From positions 186,001 to 250,000 of the forward strand of contig NZ_QVTE01000008.1 of NCBI RefSeq assembly GCF_003429095.1: a stretch of 64,000 bases of DNA. Reading direction: 5' to 3'. Positions within the stretch are counted from its first letter, which is position 1; each line of letters starts with the position of its first letter. A model generated the notes under the pieces. The model did no database searches and had not been told where the DNA came from. It saw nothing but the letters and a program-made list of their open reading frames with translations. Source of the stretch: Peribacillus saganii. GTDB lineage: Bacteria; Bacillota; Bacilli; Bacillales; DSM-1321. Position numbers and translations under genes: made by a program. Below, one piece after another: positions 41,651 to 49,924 of this stretch.

Positions 41651-42796
41651 TTAAGCTGATAGGAATTGTTCGATCCGGTTTAGTGCGGTCTCAAGCATTT
41701 CCATTGAGCATGCGTAAGATAGGCGGAAATATCCTTCTCCAAGGGCTGAAAATGAATTGCCGGGCACGACGGCCACTTTCACCTGCTCAGCTAATTCCAG
41801 GGCGAATTGAAGTGAGTCTGAATAAGGTTTTGGCACCCTAACAAAAAAGTAAAATGCACCGTCAGGCTTCACAACATCAAAGCCCATTTTGACAAGCCGC
41901 CCATACACATAATCCCGGCGTTCTGCATAGGCCTGTTTCATTGGGAGTGCATCATCAATGCCTTCCGTTACAGCTGCATATGCCGCCTTTTGGGAAATCG
42001 AGGTGGCACAGGAAACGTTGTATTGATGGACTTTAATTAAATGCTGAGAAATAGAAGCAGGTGCGAAAACGAATCCTATCCTCCAGCCTGTCATCGAGTG
42101 TGATTTGGACAAACCATTGATCACAATGGTCTGATCCCGCAAATAAGAAGCAATGGAAGTATGCTTTTGATCGAAAACGAGTTCGCTGTATATTTCATCT
42201 GAAAGAATGAAGATGTCATTGCCGCTTATTAGCTCCGCGATTTCCTTTAATTCCTCGGCTGTAAGGGTAACTCCTGTAGGGTTCGACGGATATGGGAGCA
42301 CAATGCATCTGGTCTTTTCTGTTATGTAGGTTTTCAAGATATCCGCAGTTAACCTGAATCCGTTTTTGGTTGTGTCAGCATAAACCGGAACGGCGCCGCA
42401 AAGCTTGATAATTGGCTCATAACCTGGATAGACTGGTCCTGGAAGTATGACTTCACATCCCGGTGACAGTATTGTCCGGAATGAAATATCAATCCCCTCA
42501 CTGGCTCCGGCTGTTACAATTACTTCACTGTCAGGATTATAGGATAAATTGTATTTCTTATTCATATATTCAGCAGTAGCTTGCCTTAGCTCTATATATC
42601 CCGCATTATGGGTATACACGGTAAAGTTTGCATCAATCGCTGATTTCGCCGCTTCCTTTATATGTTCCGGAGTAGGAAAATCCGGCTGTCCGATTGTTAA
42701 TGAAACCATTTCTTTAAAATGAGAAACAGAATTGAAAAATTTTCTGATTCCTGAAATTTCAATATTTCTTACTTGAGGATTGATTAAATGCTCCAA
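41651..42796 (-). CDS. patA: Aminotransferase A, N-acetyl-LL-DAP aminotransferase
   Basis: A 381-residue class I PLP aminotransferase matching PatA, which makes N-acetyl-LL-2,6-diaminopimelate in the acetylase branch of lysine synthesis. PLP lysine is Lys231 in INGLSKSHSMTGWRIGF. Other family markers are SLTIGQPDFPTPEHI near the start, YPSNPTGVTL, and DEIYSELVF. The start is a TTG with AGGAGG upstream. dapH and dapL, the enzymes before and after it in the pathway, lie at 60272 and 61329 in this window. Confidence 0.92.
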   Translation of the reverse strand: MEHLINPQVRNIEISGIRKFFNSVSHFKEMVSLTIGQPDFPTPEHIKEAAKSAIDANFTVYTHNAGYIELRQATAEYMNKKYNLSYNPDSEVIVTAGASEGIDISFRTILSPGCEVILPGPVYPGYEPIIKLCGAVPVYADTTKNGFRLTADILKTYITEKTRCIVLPYPSNPTGVTLTAEELKEIAELISGNDIFILSDEIYSELVFDQKHTSIASYLRDQTIVINGLSKSHSMTGWRIGFVFAPASISQHLIKVHQYNVSCATSISQKAAYAAVTEGIDDALPMKQAYAERRDYVYGRLVKMGFDVVKPDGAFYFFVRVPKPYSDSLQFALELAEQVKVAVVPGNSFSALGEGYFRLSYACSMEMLETALNRIEQFLSA

Positions 42797-42981
42797 TCTG
42801 TGTAGACCTCCTATTACTGGCTTTATTAAGTACTATAGTACAACCCGGCTGAAAAATCGATAGACAAACTTTATATTGTTAATAATGGTTTTAACTGAAG
42901 AAATTTTATTAAATATGAGAAAGCTACCATACATAGGCTTGTTAGCTAACATTAGACTTAATTAGTGGAGATTTGAAGATT

Positions 42982-43983
42982 ATGATAAGAACTTGTGTTG
43001 TTACTAAAGATAATAAAACTTTGTACGATATAGCTTTAGAGGACATCTTGGCAATGGAGCCCAAATGGTATTGGGCAGATTTTTGCCATGCAGATGAATC
43101 TGAGGTGAAATTGCTATCCCATTATTTTCATTTTCATCCACTTGCGATAGAGGATTGCCTTGACAGCTTTAATCAGCGTCCTAAGCTCGATTTCTATGAT
43201 AATTATCAGTTTATCGTTTTACATGAATTGAACGCAGAGAATCTCATTCCTGCTGAAGTAGATTTATTTATTGGCGATGACTTCCTCGTTACTTTTCATA
43301 ATGAGAAAATACCGCAGTTTGACCTTCTTTGGGAAAGGACAAAATCTGATGAAAATATCCAAAAAGGACCTTTCTTCTTAATGCATGCAATTATTGATAA
43401 ACTAGTGGACGATTTTTTTCCACCGGTGTATAAGCTTGAGGAAGAATTGAACGCCTTGGAGGATAATGCAGACAATGAAAGTATCAGCGAATTGATGGAA
43501 AGAGTTTTTGATGTCAGGGCAGATTTATCAAGTATCCGAAGGACGATTCTGCCAATGAGAGATCTCTTATACCGCATCATTCATTCAGACCGGCTGAATT
43601 ACTTAAAGGAACAGCAGCTATACTTTCATGATGTCTACGATCACCTGCTTAAGCTAGTTGAAATGCTTGAGCTATACCGGGATTTTTCAGCTGATATACG
43701 TGATAGTTATTTGTCTATGAATTCAAATACAATGAATTCAATTATGATGACACTCACTGTCATCACGACCATTTTTATGCCTTTGACCTTTATAGTAGGG
43801 GTATACGGTATGAATTTTGAGTATATGCCTATGCTAGAATGGCAGCATGGTTATTATGCTATTTTAGGATTCATGGCGGTTATAGCGGCTCTAATGCTGT
43901 TGTTCTTCTTAAAAAAGGGATGGCTCCATGCCGGCAGAAAAGCAAAACGGAGGAGGCGTCTTAAGAGTAATCGGAGATTATAG
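42982..43983 (+). CDS. CorA-type magnesium/divalent metal transporter
   Basis: A 333-residue membrane protein of the CorA/MIT family (YfjQ-like). The large N-terminal cytoplasmic domain is followed by two C-terminal membrane helices, with the hallmark YGMNF at the end of the first (FIVGVYGMNFEYMP) and a very basic tail (KAKRRRRLKSNRR). It pentamerises to import Mg2+ or other divalent ions. ATG 42982 is preferred over TTG 42973, which is too close to GGAG. It is divergent from patA. Confidence 0.9.
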   Translation: MIRTCVVTKDNKTLYDIALEDILAMEPKWYWADFCHADESEVKLLSHYFHFHPLAIEDCLDSFNQRPKLDFYDNYQFIVLHELNAENLIPAEVDLFIGDDFLVTFHNEKIPQFDLLWERTKSDENIQKGPFFLMHAIIDKLVDDFFPPVYKLEEELNALEDNADNESISELMERVFDVRADLSSIRRTILPMRDLLYRIIHSDRLNYLKEQQLYFHDVYDHLLKLVEMLELYRDFSADIRDSYLSMNSNTMNSIMMTLTVITTIFMPLTFIVGVYGMNFEYMPMLEWQHGYYAILGFMAVIAALMLLFFLKKGWLHAGRKAKRRRRLKSNRRL

Positions 43984-44213
43984 GGGCAAAAAGCAGAGAT
44001 GAACCGGTCCTATTGGAACGCCTGCATTAGACTGAGTTCTTATTTCTATAATTAGCCGGCAGAAGAACATTTCGGATTTTGGATAGTAAATCATTCATTT
44101 TGTAAAGTAAATCTGGCATGTTGAAATACTAAAGTGCCCAGGCAGTAGACAGTCATTCTACTATACGGCAATAATCGGCTGTAAGGGCAGTTCAATGTTT
44201 ACGGCAAATCTTT

Positions 44214-44242
44214 AAAAAGCCTGCCCATAAATAAGGACAGGC
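44214..44242 (-). terminator. Terminator for the leftward small gene
   Basis: GCCTGCCC (44219-44226) and GGACAGGC (44235-44242) with AAAAA on the left, read as a T-run on the minus strand. Confidence 0.72.
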
Positions 44243-44279
44243 CATGCAGGTATATAGAAGCATGCAGTATTATATTTTA

Positions 44280-44483
44280 TTAGTATCCGTAATCCCAGTC
44301 GATTTCTTCTTCCTGCCAGAATACTGGAGAGACATTTCCAAAATCAATCAATTTGTTTTCAAGCTTGCAATTGCAATGGTCATAGTCACCTTGTTCCTTG
44401 ATTACTTCAAAGACCGAAGGGTCAACATCTTCTAAAAATGTTACATTATTATTCTCAAGGAAAAGAATGGCAGTCCCTTTCAT
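44280..44483 (-). CDS. Small acidic protein, unknown function
   Basis: A 67-residue acidic protein (KGTAILFLENNNVTFLEDVD, then CNCKLENKLIDFGNVSPVFW and EEEIDWDYGY). AAGAGGTG lies 9 bp before the ATG and a terminator lies 38 bp past the stop, both favouring a real gene. One CxC motif is present. No family recognised. Confidence 0.65.
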   Translation of the reverse strand: MKGTAILFLENNNVTFLEDVDPSVFEVIKEQGDYDHCNCKLENKLIDFGNVSPVFWQEEEIDWDYGY

Positions 44484-44628
44484 GAGTCATGCACCTCTTT
44501 GTCTTATTGGAGTTTATTTCATTTGTATTGTATTCGTAACATTAGATAAAGTCCAGCTTATTGTGAATACGTTCACAAAAATATCAAAAAAGGAATTTTC
44601 AATAATATACTCGAGGAGGAGAACTTTT

Positions 44629-45138
44629 ATGGAAAATGGAATAAGTTGGGAAAATAGCCCAGATGAAAGAAAGGAATATGCCGGATTCTGGATTCGATTC
44701 GCAGCGAACCTGATTGATGCAATCGTTCTTGGTGTTCCTATTTTTATCTTATCCATGATTGTTTTATTTATCTTTGAAGGAGTTGCGATGGATCCGAATT
44801 ATCAGCCGACAGATGCTGAACTGCTTGCTTTTGCTGGTGGATATTTTGTTTTTGTTATATTTGCTGCATTAATTGGCTTTTTATACTTTGCCATCCTTCA
44901 TTCATCCAAATGGCAGGCTACGGTTGGGAAAAAACTTCTCGGTTTAAAGGTAACCGATCTGAAAGGGAATCGAATCTCTTTTTGGAGAGCTCTAGGCCGA
45001 ATACTCGCCATGAGCTTTTTATCCGGGATCTTCTATATCGGCTATATTATGGCTGCTTTTACGGAAAGGAAGCAATCACTGCATGATATGATCGCAGGAA
45101 CGGTTGTTGTAAAATCAAGCCTATTAGACTCTAATTAA
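44629..45138 (+). CDS. RDD family membrane protein
   Basis: A 169-residue RDD protein: AGFWIRFAANLIDAIVLGVP (Arg/Asp pair), KWQATVGKKLLGLKVTDLKG in the middle loop, and RILAMSFLSGIFYIGYIMAA before KQSLHDMIAGTVVV. Four membrane segments. AGGAGGAGAA 7 bp before ATG 44629 sets the start far inside the longer open frame. RDD proteins have been tied to ion transport or antiport in some bacteria, but this one cannot be assigned. A second RDD gene is at 13987. Confidence 0.87.
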   Translation: MENGISWENSPDERKEYAGFWIRFAANLIDAIVLGVPIFILSMIVLFIFEGVAMDPNYQPTDAELLAFAGGYFVFVIFAALIGFLYFAILHSSKWQATVGKKLLGLKVTDLKGNRISFWRALGRILAMSFLSGIFYIGYIMAAFTERKQSLHDMIAGTVVVKSSLLDSN

Positions 45139-45166
45139 AGAATATTATACTTGGCTGTATAAAAAT

Positions 45167-45191
45167 CTTGTCCATCTGGGCAAGTTTTTTG
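45167..45191 (+). terminator. Rho-independent terminator
   Basis: CTTGTCC (45167-45173) and GGGCAAG (45178-45184), followed by TTTTTT. Confidence 0.75.
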
Positions 45192-45357
45192 TGTAATTGC
45201 TTAAATGGACTGTAGTACCAGGTAAGTATACGGGGGAGACTGAATTTTTTAATAGAAAAAGATTTCACTAAATATTATGAATTACAAGATCGAACTAATA
45301 GAAAATCGTGGTATATTTAGACTATATTGCAATAATATCAGGAAGGGCGCGTTACGA

Positions 45358-46263
45358 ATGGATCATAAAAAAGGAATTCTACTTGAAAGCGGCACAAATG
45401 AGCTTGAGATTGTCGAGTTCGGAATTGGCAGCAATAAGTTTGGAATAAATGTTATTAAAGTAAAAGAGATTATCAATCCAGTTCCCATCACAATTGTTCC
45501 CCAGGCACATTCAAATGTAGAGGGTATTATCGAACTAAGGGGAGAGATACTTCCCATTGTTAATGTGGCGGCCGCACTGGGGTTCCCGCCCTCAGAAACT
45601 CCGCATCTGGATAAGTTTATTGTTGCGGAATTCAATAAACAAAAAATTGTCTTTCATGTGCATAGCGTTACCCAAATTCACAGGATTTCCTGGGCCCAAA
45701 TTGAAAAGCCATCCGACATGTATCAGGGTTCTGAAAGCCAGATAATCGGTGTTATCAAATTGAATGGGGAAATGATTCTTCTCTTGGATTTTGAGAAAAT
45801 AGTAGTGGAAATTAATCCGGAGTCAGGAATCAATGTCCAGCAGGTCCAAAAGCTTGGAAAACGTGAGCGGTCGGAAAAAAGGATAATTGTAGCCGAGGAT
45901 TCAGCACTATTGCGCAAACTTCTGCATGATACACTGACAGAAGCAGGCTTTCAAAATCTTGAATTCTTTGAGAATGGCCGGGATGCTCTTGCATATCTTG
46001 ATACAATTTCAGAATCAGGGAAGGATGTAGCTTCCGAAGTGCAAATGGTCATTACTGATATAGAAATGCCGCAAATGGATGGCCATCATTTAACGAAAAG
46101 GATTAAAGATCATAACAAATTTGGTAAACTTCCTGTTATAATCTTTTCTTCATTGATAACCGATGACCTTCGCCACAAAGGGAAAATGGTTGGAGCGGAC
46201 GGACAAGTCAGCAAGCCAGAAATAGCGGAGCTGATCAGGCTGATTGATCAGCATATTCTCTAG
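45358..46263 (+). CDS. cheV: Chemotaxis protein CheV
   Basis: A 301-residue coupling protein with an N-terminal CheW domain (about 10-160: ELEIVEFGIGSNKFGINVIK, IIELRGEILPIVNVAAALG) and a C-terminal response-regulator receiver domain with phospho-acceptor Asp234 in MVITDIEMPQMDG and Lys in QVSKPEIAEL. It links chemoreceptors to CheA and adapts signalling when phosphorylated. AGGAAGG lies about 9 bp before ATG 45358; the frame opens 27 codons earlier without support. Confidence 0.93.
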   Translation: MDHKKGILLESGTNELEIVEFGIGSNKFGINVIKVKEIINPVPITIVPQAHSNVEGIIELRGEILPIVNVAAALGFPPSETPHLDKFIVAEFNKQKIVFHVHSVTQIHRISWAQIEKPSDMYQGSESQIIGVIKLNGEMILLLDFEKIVVEINPESGINVQQVQKLGKRERSEKRIIVAEDSALLRKLLHDTLTEAGFQNLEFFENGRDALAYLDTISESGKDVASEVQMVITDIEMPQMDGHHLTKRIKDHNKFGKLPVIIFSSLITDDLRHKGKMVGADGQVSKPEIAELIRLIDQHIL

Positions 46264-46369
46264 GTATTCACTTGTTTTTTTGAAGCCAGAGGTAACCAGG
46301 CGGATTTTTTCCTGATCCGCTTGCATTTGGAATAATAGTAAAGAATTATTTAATAGATATGCGGAGATT

Positions 46370-46411
46370 CAGTATGCGCTTTGTCATTTGACAAGGTGCA
46401 TACTGTTTTTT
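46370..46411 (+). terminator. Terminator after cheV
   Basis: CAGTATGCGCTTTGTC pairs with GACAAGGTGCATACTG (46390-46405) with G-U pairs, followed by TTTTTT. A smaller hairpin GCGGAT/ATCCGC lies at 46300-46320. Confidence 0.75.
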
Positions 46412-46562
46412 CATATGAGTCATATGTGGATCAATAACTAGATGTGAACAGTTTACCTGTTACATTGACCAGTACTTGAACGATTTGATCTCCCCGATCC
46501 AATAATATTGAGAAAAGTTTTATGGCTGACGGGAACAAATCCTCTATTACCTGTATAAAGCC

Positions 46563-46712
46563 ATGTTATTGATAATTATTCAGCGGACACAGTCATTTGG
46601 AAAAAAACAAAAGCCTGGCAATCCCGTATGGCAAGATCCTTTTGATTATAAAAGCGGACCGTTTGGGAAGGAGAATCCGCGTTTCCCGATAGACAATATT
46701 GTCATTAAATGA
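46563..46712 (+). other. Small open frame or gene remnant
   Basis: From ATG 46563 a 49-codon frame has a notably protein-like C-terminal half: KPGNPVWQDPFDYKSGPFGK, ENPRFPIDNIVIK, stop. The N-terminal part (LLIIIQRTQSFGK) is less convincing and there is no ribosome site, so this may be the tail of a broken gene. No family recognised. Confidence 0.35.
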
Positions 46713-46787
46713 CTTGCCCTCATGAGAGAGCTGAAGTCCTGCATGGATTGGGGCCTTGCAGTACAGAAAAGTCCTTGAAAGGATAAA

Positions 46788-47294
46788 TCAATATTTATAT
46801 CCTTTTCCAAGAAAAGTTGAAGGGAATGGATTGTGGAATTTATCGATAGACTTTTTGTTTGGTCGGCTCTGATTTTGAGATTTTGGGCTTTTAGGGGCAC
46901 GGTCGGGCATTTTGCCAATATACGCTTCGAGAATTTGCTTAGCTTTTGAAAGTGACAGCGAAGCTTTAGGGTTGCGAAGGGAAACAGCTCGATTGCCCAG
47001 ATGAGGAAGTGTCTTAAGGTCTTCCTTGGATGGCGGCAGGTGAAAGATATAATCTCCACATTTGATAATGACGTCGGACTGCTGGCAGGCCAGCCTTGGA
47101 TTGTCAGAAAAGTGAAGGCCTACTTTGCTGGCTTTTCCTTCTTTGACCAGCTTTTGGAGTGACAAGCGTTTCAGCTCATAGAGAGATTTTGGCGATGGAG
47201 CGGTTTTTGCATGCTTGTTTACTACGAATATCGCCTGCTCAAGAAGGCCGGCTGTCTCTTGCTGGGGATTGGTTATCTTGTTAGTTTGGTCCAT
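46788..47294 (-). CDS. ykyB: YkyB family protein
   Basis: A 168-residue protein matching B. subtilis YkyB: QAIFVVNKHAKTAPSPKSLY, LQKLVKEGKASKVGLHFSDN, CGDYIFHLPPSKEDLKTLPH, then LRNPKASLSLSKAKQILEAY. It is basic and soluble, of unknown function; in B. subtilis it is next to cheV, as here. AAAGGAGC 7 bp before ATG 47294 fixes the start 33 codons inside the longer frame. Confidence 0.9.
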   Translation of the reverse strand: MDQTNKITNPQQETAGLLEQAIFVVNKHAKTAPSPKSLYELKRLSLQKLVKEGKASKVGLHFSDNPRLACQQSDVIIKCGDYIFHLPPSKEDLKTLPHLGNRAVSLRNPKASLSLSKAKQILEAYIGKMPDRAPKSPKSQNQSRPNKKSIDKFHNPFPSTFLGKGYKY

Positions 47295-47489
47295 AATGCA
47301 GCTCCTTTCAAAATTAAATAGCTGTTGATTGTTGCAGGTTTTACTAACAATATAGTTATATATTATATCATTATCTTCCCGCAAAGAAAGCAAAACGATA
47401 AATTAGTTCATAGGCTCCCATCATCGGTATGCTGAAATTAGCATATATTGTTAAAGAGGAATATTTCAGCCCGTTTAGGAGTTGTAAAT

Positions 47490-48560
47490 ATGATAAAAGA
47501 TTATATTGCCTGTTTGGGGCTAATTTTTGCATTTATGCTTACAGCAGGACTTGTTCAAAAGGCTGGGAGATATGAACATCATGTTTCATTAATTAAACAC
47601 ATAAAAATTGGGGTCATCTATGGTTTACTTGGGTCTGGACTATTACTATTCTCCATCTCGATGCCCGGGGGCGGAACAATAAACATAGGATATGTAGCAG
47701 CAATAATTGCTGCGCGGAATGGAAGAGCTGTCAGCCTTGGAGCTGCATGTTTAATCATGTGGGTCTATCAGCTTTTCATAAACGGTGCAATTACAGGAAG
47801 TGAAAGTATCAGTTTGGCAGCTTTGGTACTCTTTTTGCTGGCTTTGATACAATTCCAGCTGTCAGACCCGGTTTATTTTCTGCTTGCTATTTTAGGAGGA
47901 ACAGCAATGCATACGGGTTTATCGTCAATAGCAGCGGAGCAACAAATTTCTTTCCAAGCTTTTTTATATGCTGCCGCAGGTGGAATTCCAACATACTTCA
48001 TCCAGAAAATATCAAAAAGGGATGTTGAATTATTCAGGAGTTATCATAAGGAAGCGACAACCGATTTTCTGACAGGTGTTCAAAACGTAAGGCAATTTGA
48101 CAAAAGGCTTAACAGCTTAGTACGCAAAGCGCTTCTGCGCAATGAACCTCTATCCCTTCTGCTAATAGATATTGACCACTTTAAAAAAATCAATGATACT
48201 TACGGCCATATCACAGGTGACTTTGTGTTAAAGGAGGCCGCAAAAGTTTTAACATCCCAATTAAGCAACAAGGATTTCTTGTCGCGAAACGGCGGGGAAG
48301 AATTTGCCGTTTTGCTTCCGGGATACGCCCATGCAAAAGGTCTATCAGTGGCAGAAGCCCTTCGGAAATCCATTGAAGCAGCTGTTTTTTATTATGAGTT
48401 CACGTTAAAGATCCAAATCACCATTTCCATCGGTGTGGCTACTTTAAATGAAACGGTTTATGATCCAGAGGAGCTGATTGTCCAGGCTGACAATGCCCTT
48501 TACTCAGCTAAGCATGCAGGGCGCAATCAGGTTTGTTCTATCCACAAATGCTACAATTGA
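47490..48560 (+). CDS. Membrane-bound diguanylate cyclase (GGDEF)
   Basis: A 356-residue protein with six membrane segments (about 1-180, 5TM-LYT-like pattern with PGGGTINIGYVAAIIAARNG) and a C-terminal GGDEF domain. The active motif is GGEEF (from residue 268), preceded by DIDHFKKINDTYGHITGD, so it should make c-di-GMP. No RxxD-type inhibitory site is evident just before the motif (sequence LSRNGGEEF). AGGAG precedes ATG 47490. An EAL-type protein (YkuI) at 53227 provides a possible counterpart. Confidence 0.88.
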   Translation: MIKDYIACLGLIFAFMLTAGLVQKAGRYEHHVSLIKHIKIGVIYGLLGSGLLLFSISMPGGGTINIGYVAAIIAARNGRAVSLGAACLIMWVYQLFINGAITGSESISLAALVLFLLALIQFQLSDPVYFLLAILGGTAMHTGLSSIAAEQQISFQAFLYAAAGGIPTYFIQKISKRDVELFRSYHKEATTDFLTGVQNVRQFDKRLNSLVRKALLRNEPLSLLLIDIDHFKKINDTYGHITGDFVLKEAAKVLTSQLSNKDFLSRNGGEEFAVLLPGYAHAKGLSVAEALRKSIEAAVFYYEFTLKIQITISIGVATLNETVYDPEELIVQADNALYSAKHAGRNQVCSIHKCYN

Positions 48561-48753
48561 GGAAACAACCCCTGTAATGGACTTTGACATTACCCATTTA
48601 CCTGATGGAGTCTCTGTGTCAAATTTGTTGGCTTAATTAATTTCTTCAGATGTCTATTTGACTAATATCTTTTATAATGAGTACAGTAAGGTTGATAGCT
48701 TGCTAACTAATTGAAAGGTAATCTGTGCACGGAAATGGCCATAAAGTCCAAGG

Positions 48754-48795
48754 GTACTTATTCAGCAGGCAGCAGGTGAATGAGTACTTTTTTAT
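48754..48795 (+). terminator. Terminator downstream of the diguanylate cyclase
   Basis: GTACTTATTCA (48754-48764) pairs with TGAATGAGTAC (48777-48787), followed by TTTTTT; about 190 bp past the stop. Confidence 0.7.
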
Positions 48796-48809
48796 CCGTA
48801 CGCTAAGTT

Positions 48810-49682
48810 CTACTTTTTACTTTGCATAGATGTTAGCTTAAACAATGTGATTTCAGGGCGGGATAAGAATCTGAATGGCAAACGGGTTGTACCTAGTCCC
48901 CTATTTACGTATAATCTTAAAGAGTCTAAATTGTACATGCCCTCATGGTACTTCCTGCTATACGGAGGTTTTACTAGGGCGCCTAAAAACGGAATCTGAA
49001 CCTGGCCCCCGTGGCTGTGGCCGCTCAACTGTAACTGGACGCTTTGACCGATAATCTGATCAGCAAGATCTGGCGCGTGAGATAGCAGAATCTTGTAGCC
49101 GTCAACAGGAAGCCCATTGAGAGCAGCGTTTATATCGGGATTTCCCAGCATTGGTTCATCTATACCAGCAATGAAGAGGCTGTCACCGTTCAATAGGGAA
49201 ATAGATGCATTTGTGTTGCGCAAGATTTTGAAGCCTGACTTTGACATAATGTCTTCATATAACCGGGAGCCGTTGCCGCCATGGTCATGATTTCCAAAGA
49301 TGCAAAACTTTCCATGGGGTGCATTCAGTTTATTGAGAACCCTAATGATTCGTTCGGGTTGAGGGTATTTATTGGGTTCATCCAAGAGATCGCCAGTGAA
49401 AAACACGGCATCGGGCTGGAGCTTATTTATTTTTTGTATAATCACCCTCAGTTCCTCCAGCTGAAACTGGAATCCAAGATGAGTATCACTGAATTGAACA
49501 AACTTGAAATTGTTAAAGCCCTGAGGGATTAAATCGTGTGTTATAGTGTATTCTGTGGTTTCAAACCAATGGGGTTCAATATGTTTGGCATAATACCGGC
49601 CGCCTACGCCAAAGCCGGCAAAGGTGAGCAGCGTTCCCAGGCTTTTTTTAATGAAAGACCTTCTTGATATATTTTTTTTCAT
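48810..49682 (-). CDS. ykuE: Tat-exported metallophosphoesterase YkuE
   Basis: A 290-residue calcineurin-like phosphoesterase with a twin-arginine signal (SRRSFIKKSLGTLLTFAGFG, residues 6-25). Metal-binding motifs appear in order: FSDTHLG, FFTGDLLDE, FGNHDHGG, LLSHAPD and SGHSHGGQVQ. In B. subtilis YkuE is exported by TatAyCy, binds the wall and is metal-loaded. No tat genes lie nearby here. The SD (AGGTTGAT) is modest. The substrate in the wall or envelope is unknown. Confidence 0.92.
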   Translation of the reverse strand: MKKNISRRSFIKKSLGTLLTFAGFGVGGRYYAKHIEPHWFETTEYTITHDLIPQGFNNFKFVQFSDTHLGFQFQLEELRVIIQKINKLQPDAVFFTGDLLDEPNKYPQPERIIRVLNKLNAPHGKFCIFGNHDHGGNGSRLYEDIMSKSGFKILRNTNASISLLNGDSLFIAGIDEPMLGNPDINAALNGLPVDGYKILLSHAPDLADQIIGQSVQLQLSGHSHGGQVQIPFLGALVKPPYSRKYHEGMYNLDSLRLYVNRGLGTTRLPFRFLSRPEITLFKLTSMQSKK

Positions 49683-49924
49683 TTATTATCAACCTAACAT
49701 TATAATCTTGAATAATAGTACTTCATCATACTATCAAAATATCCCGATAAAAAGAAGCGGATATTATTAAAGGGATGCAGGAATATACTTCTAATACTTG
49801 CTATATAGCCATTTCTATCCCTTTATGAGAAAATAGTTTTAGGCTTTAGGGCCATGGCTGCATAAGCGCATGCTACAAGAGCTGCTGCAAGTCGGTTCCA
49901 ATGATTTTCTATGGAGGTAAATGA

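Noticed and set aside
46300-46320. Terminator GCGGAT/ATCCGC just after cheV
   Set aside because: The T-run is in the loop, not after the stem; the stronger hairpin at 46370 is the better terminator.
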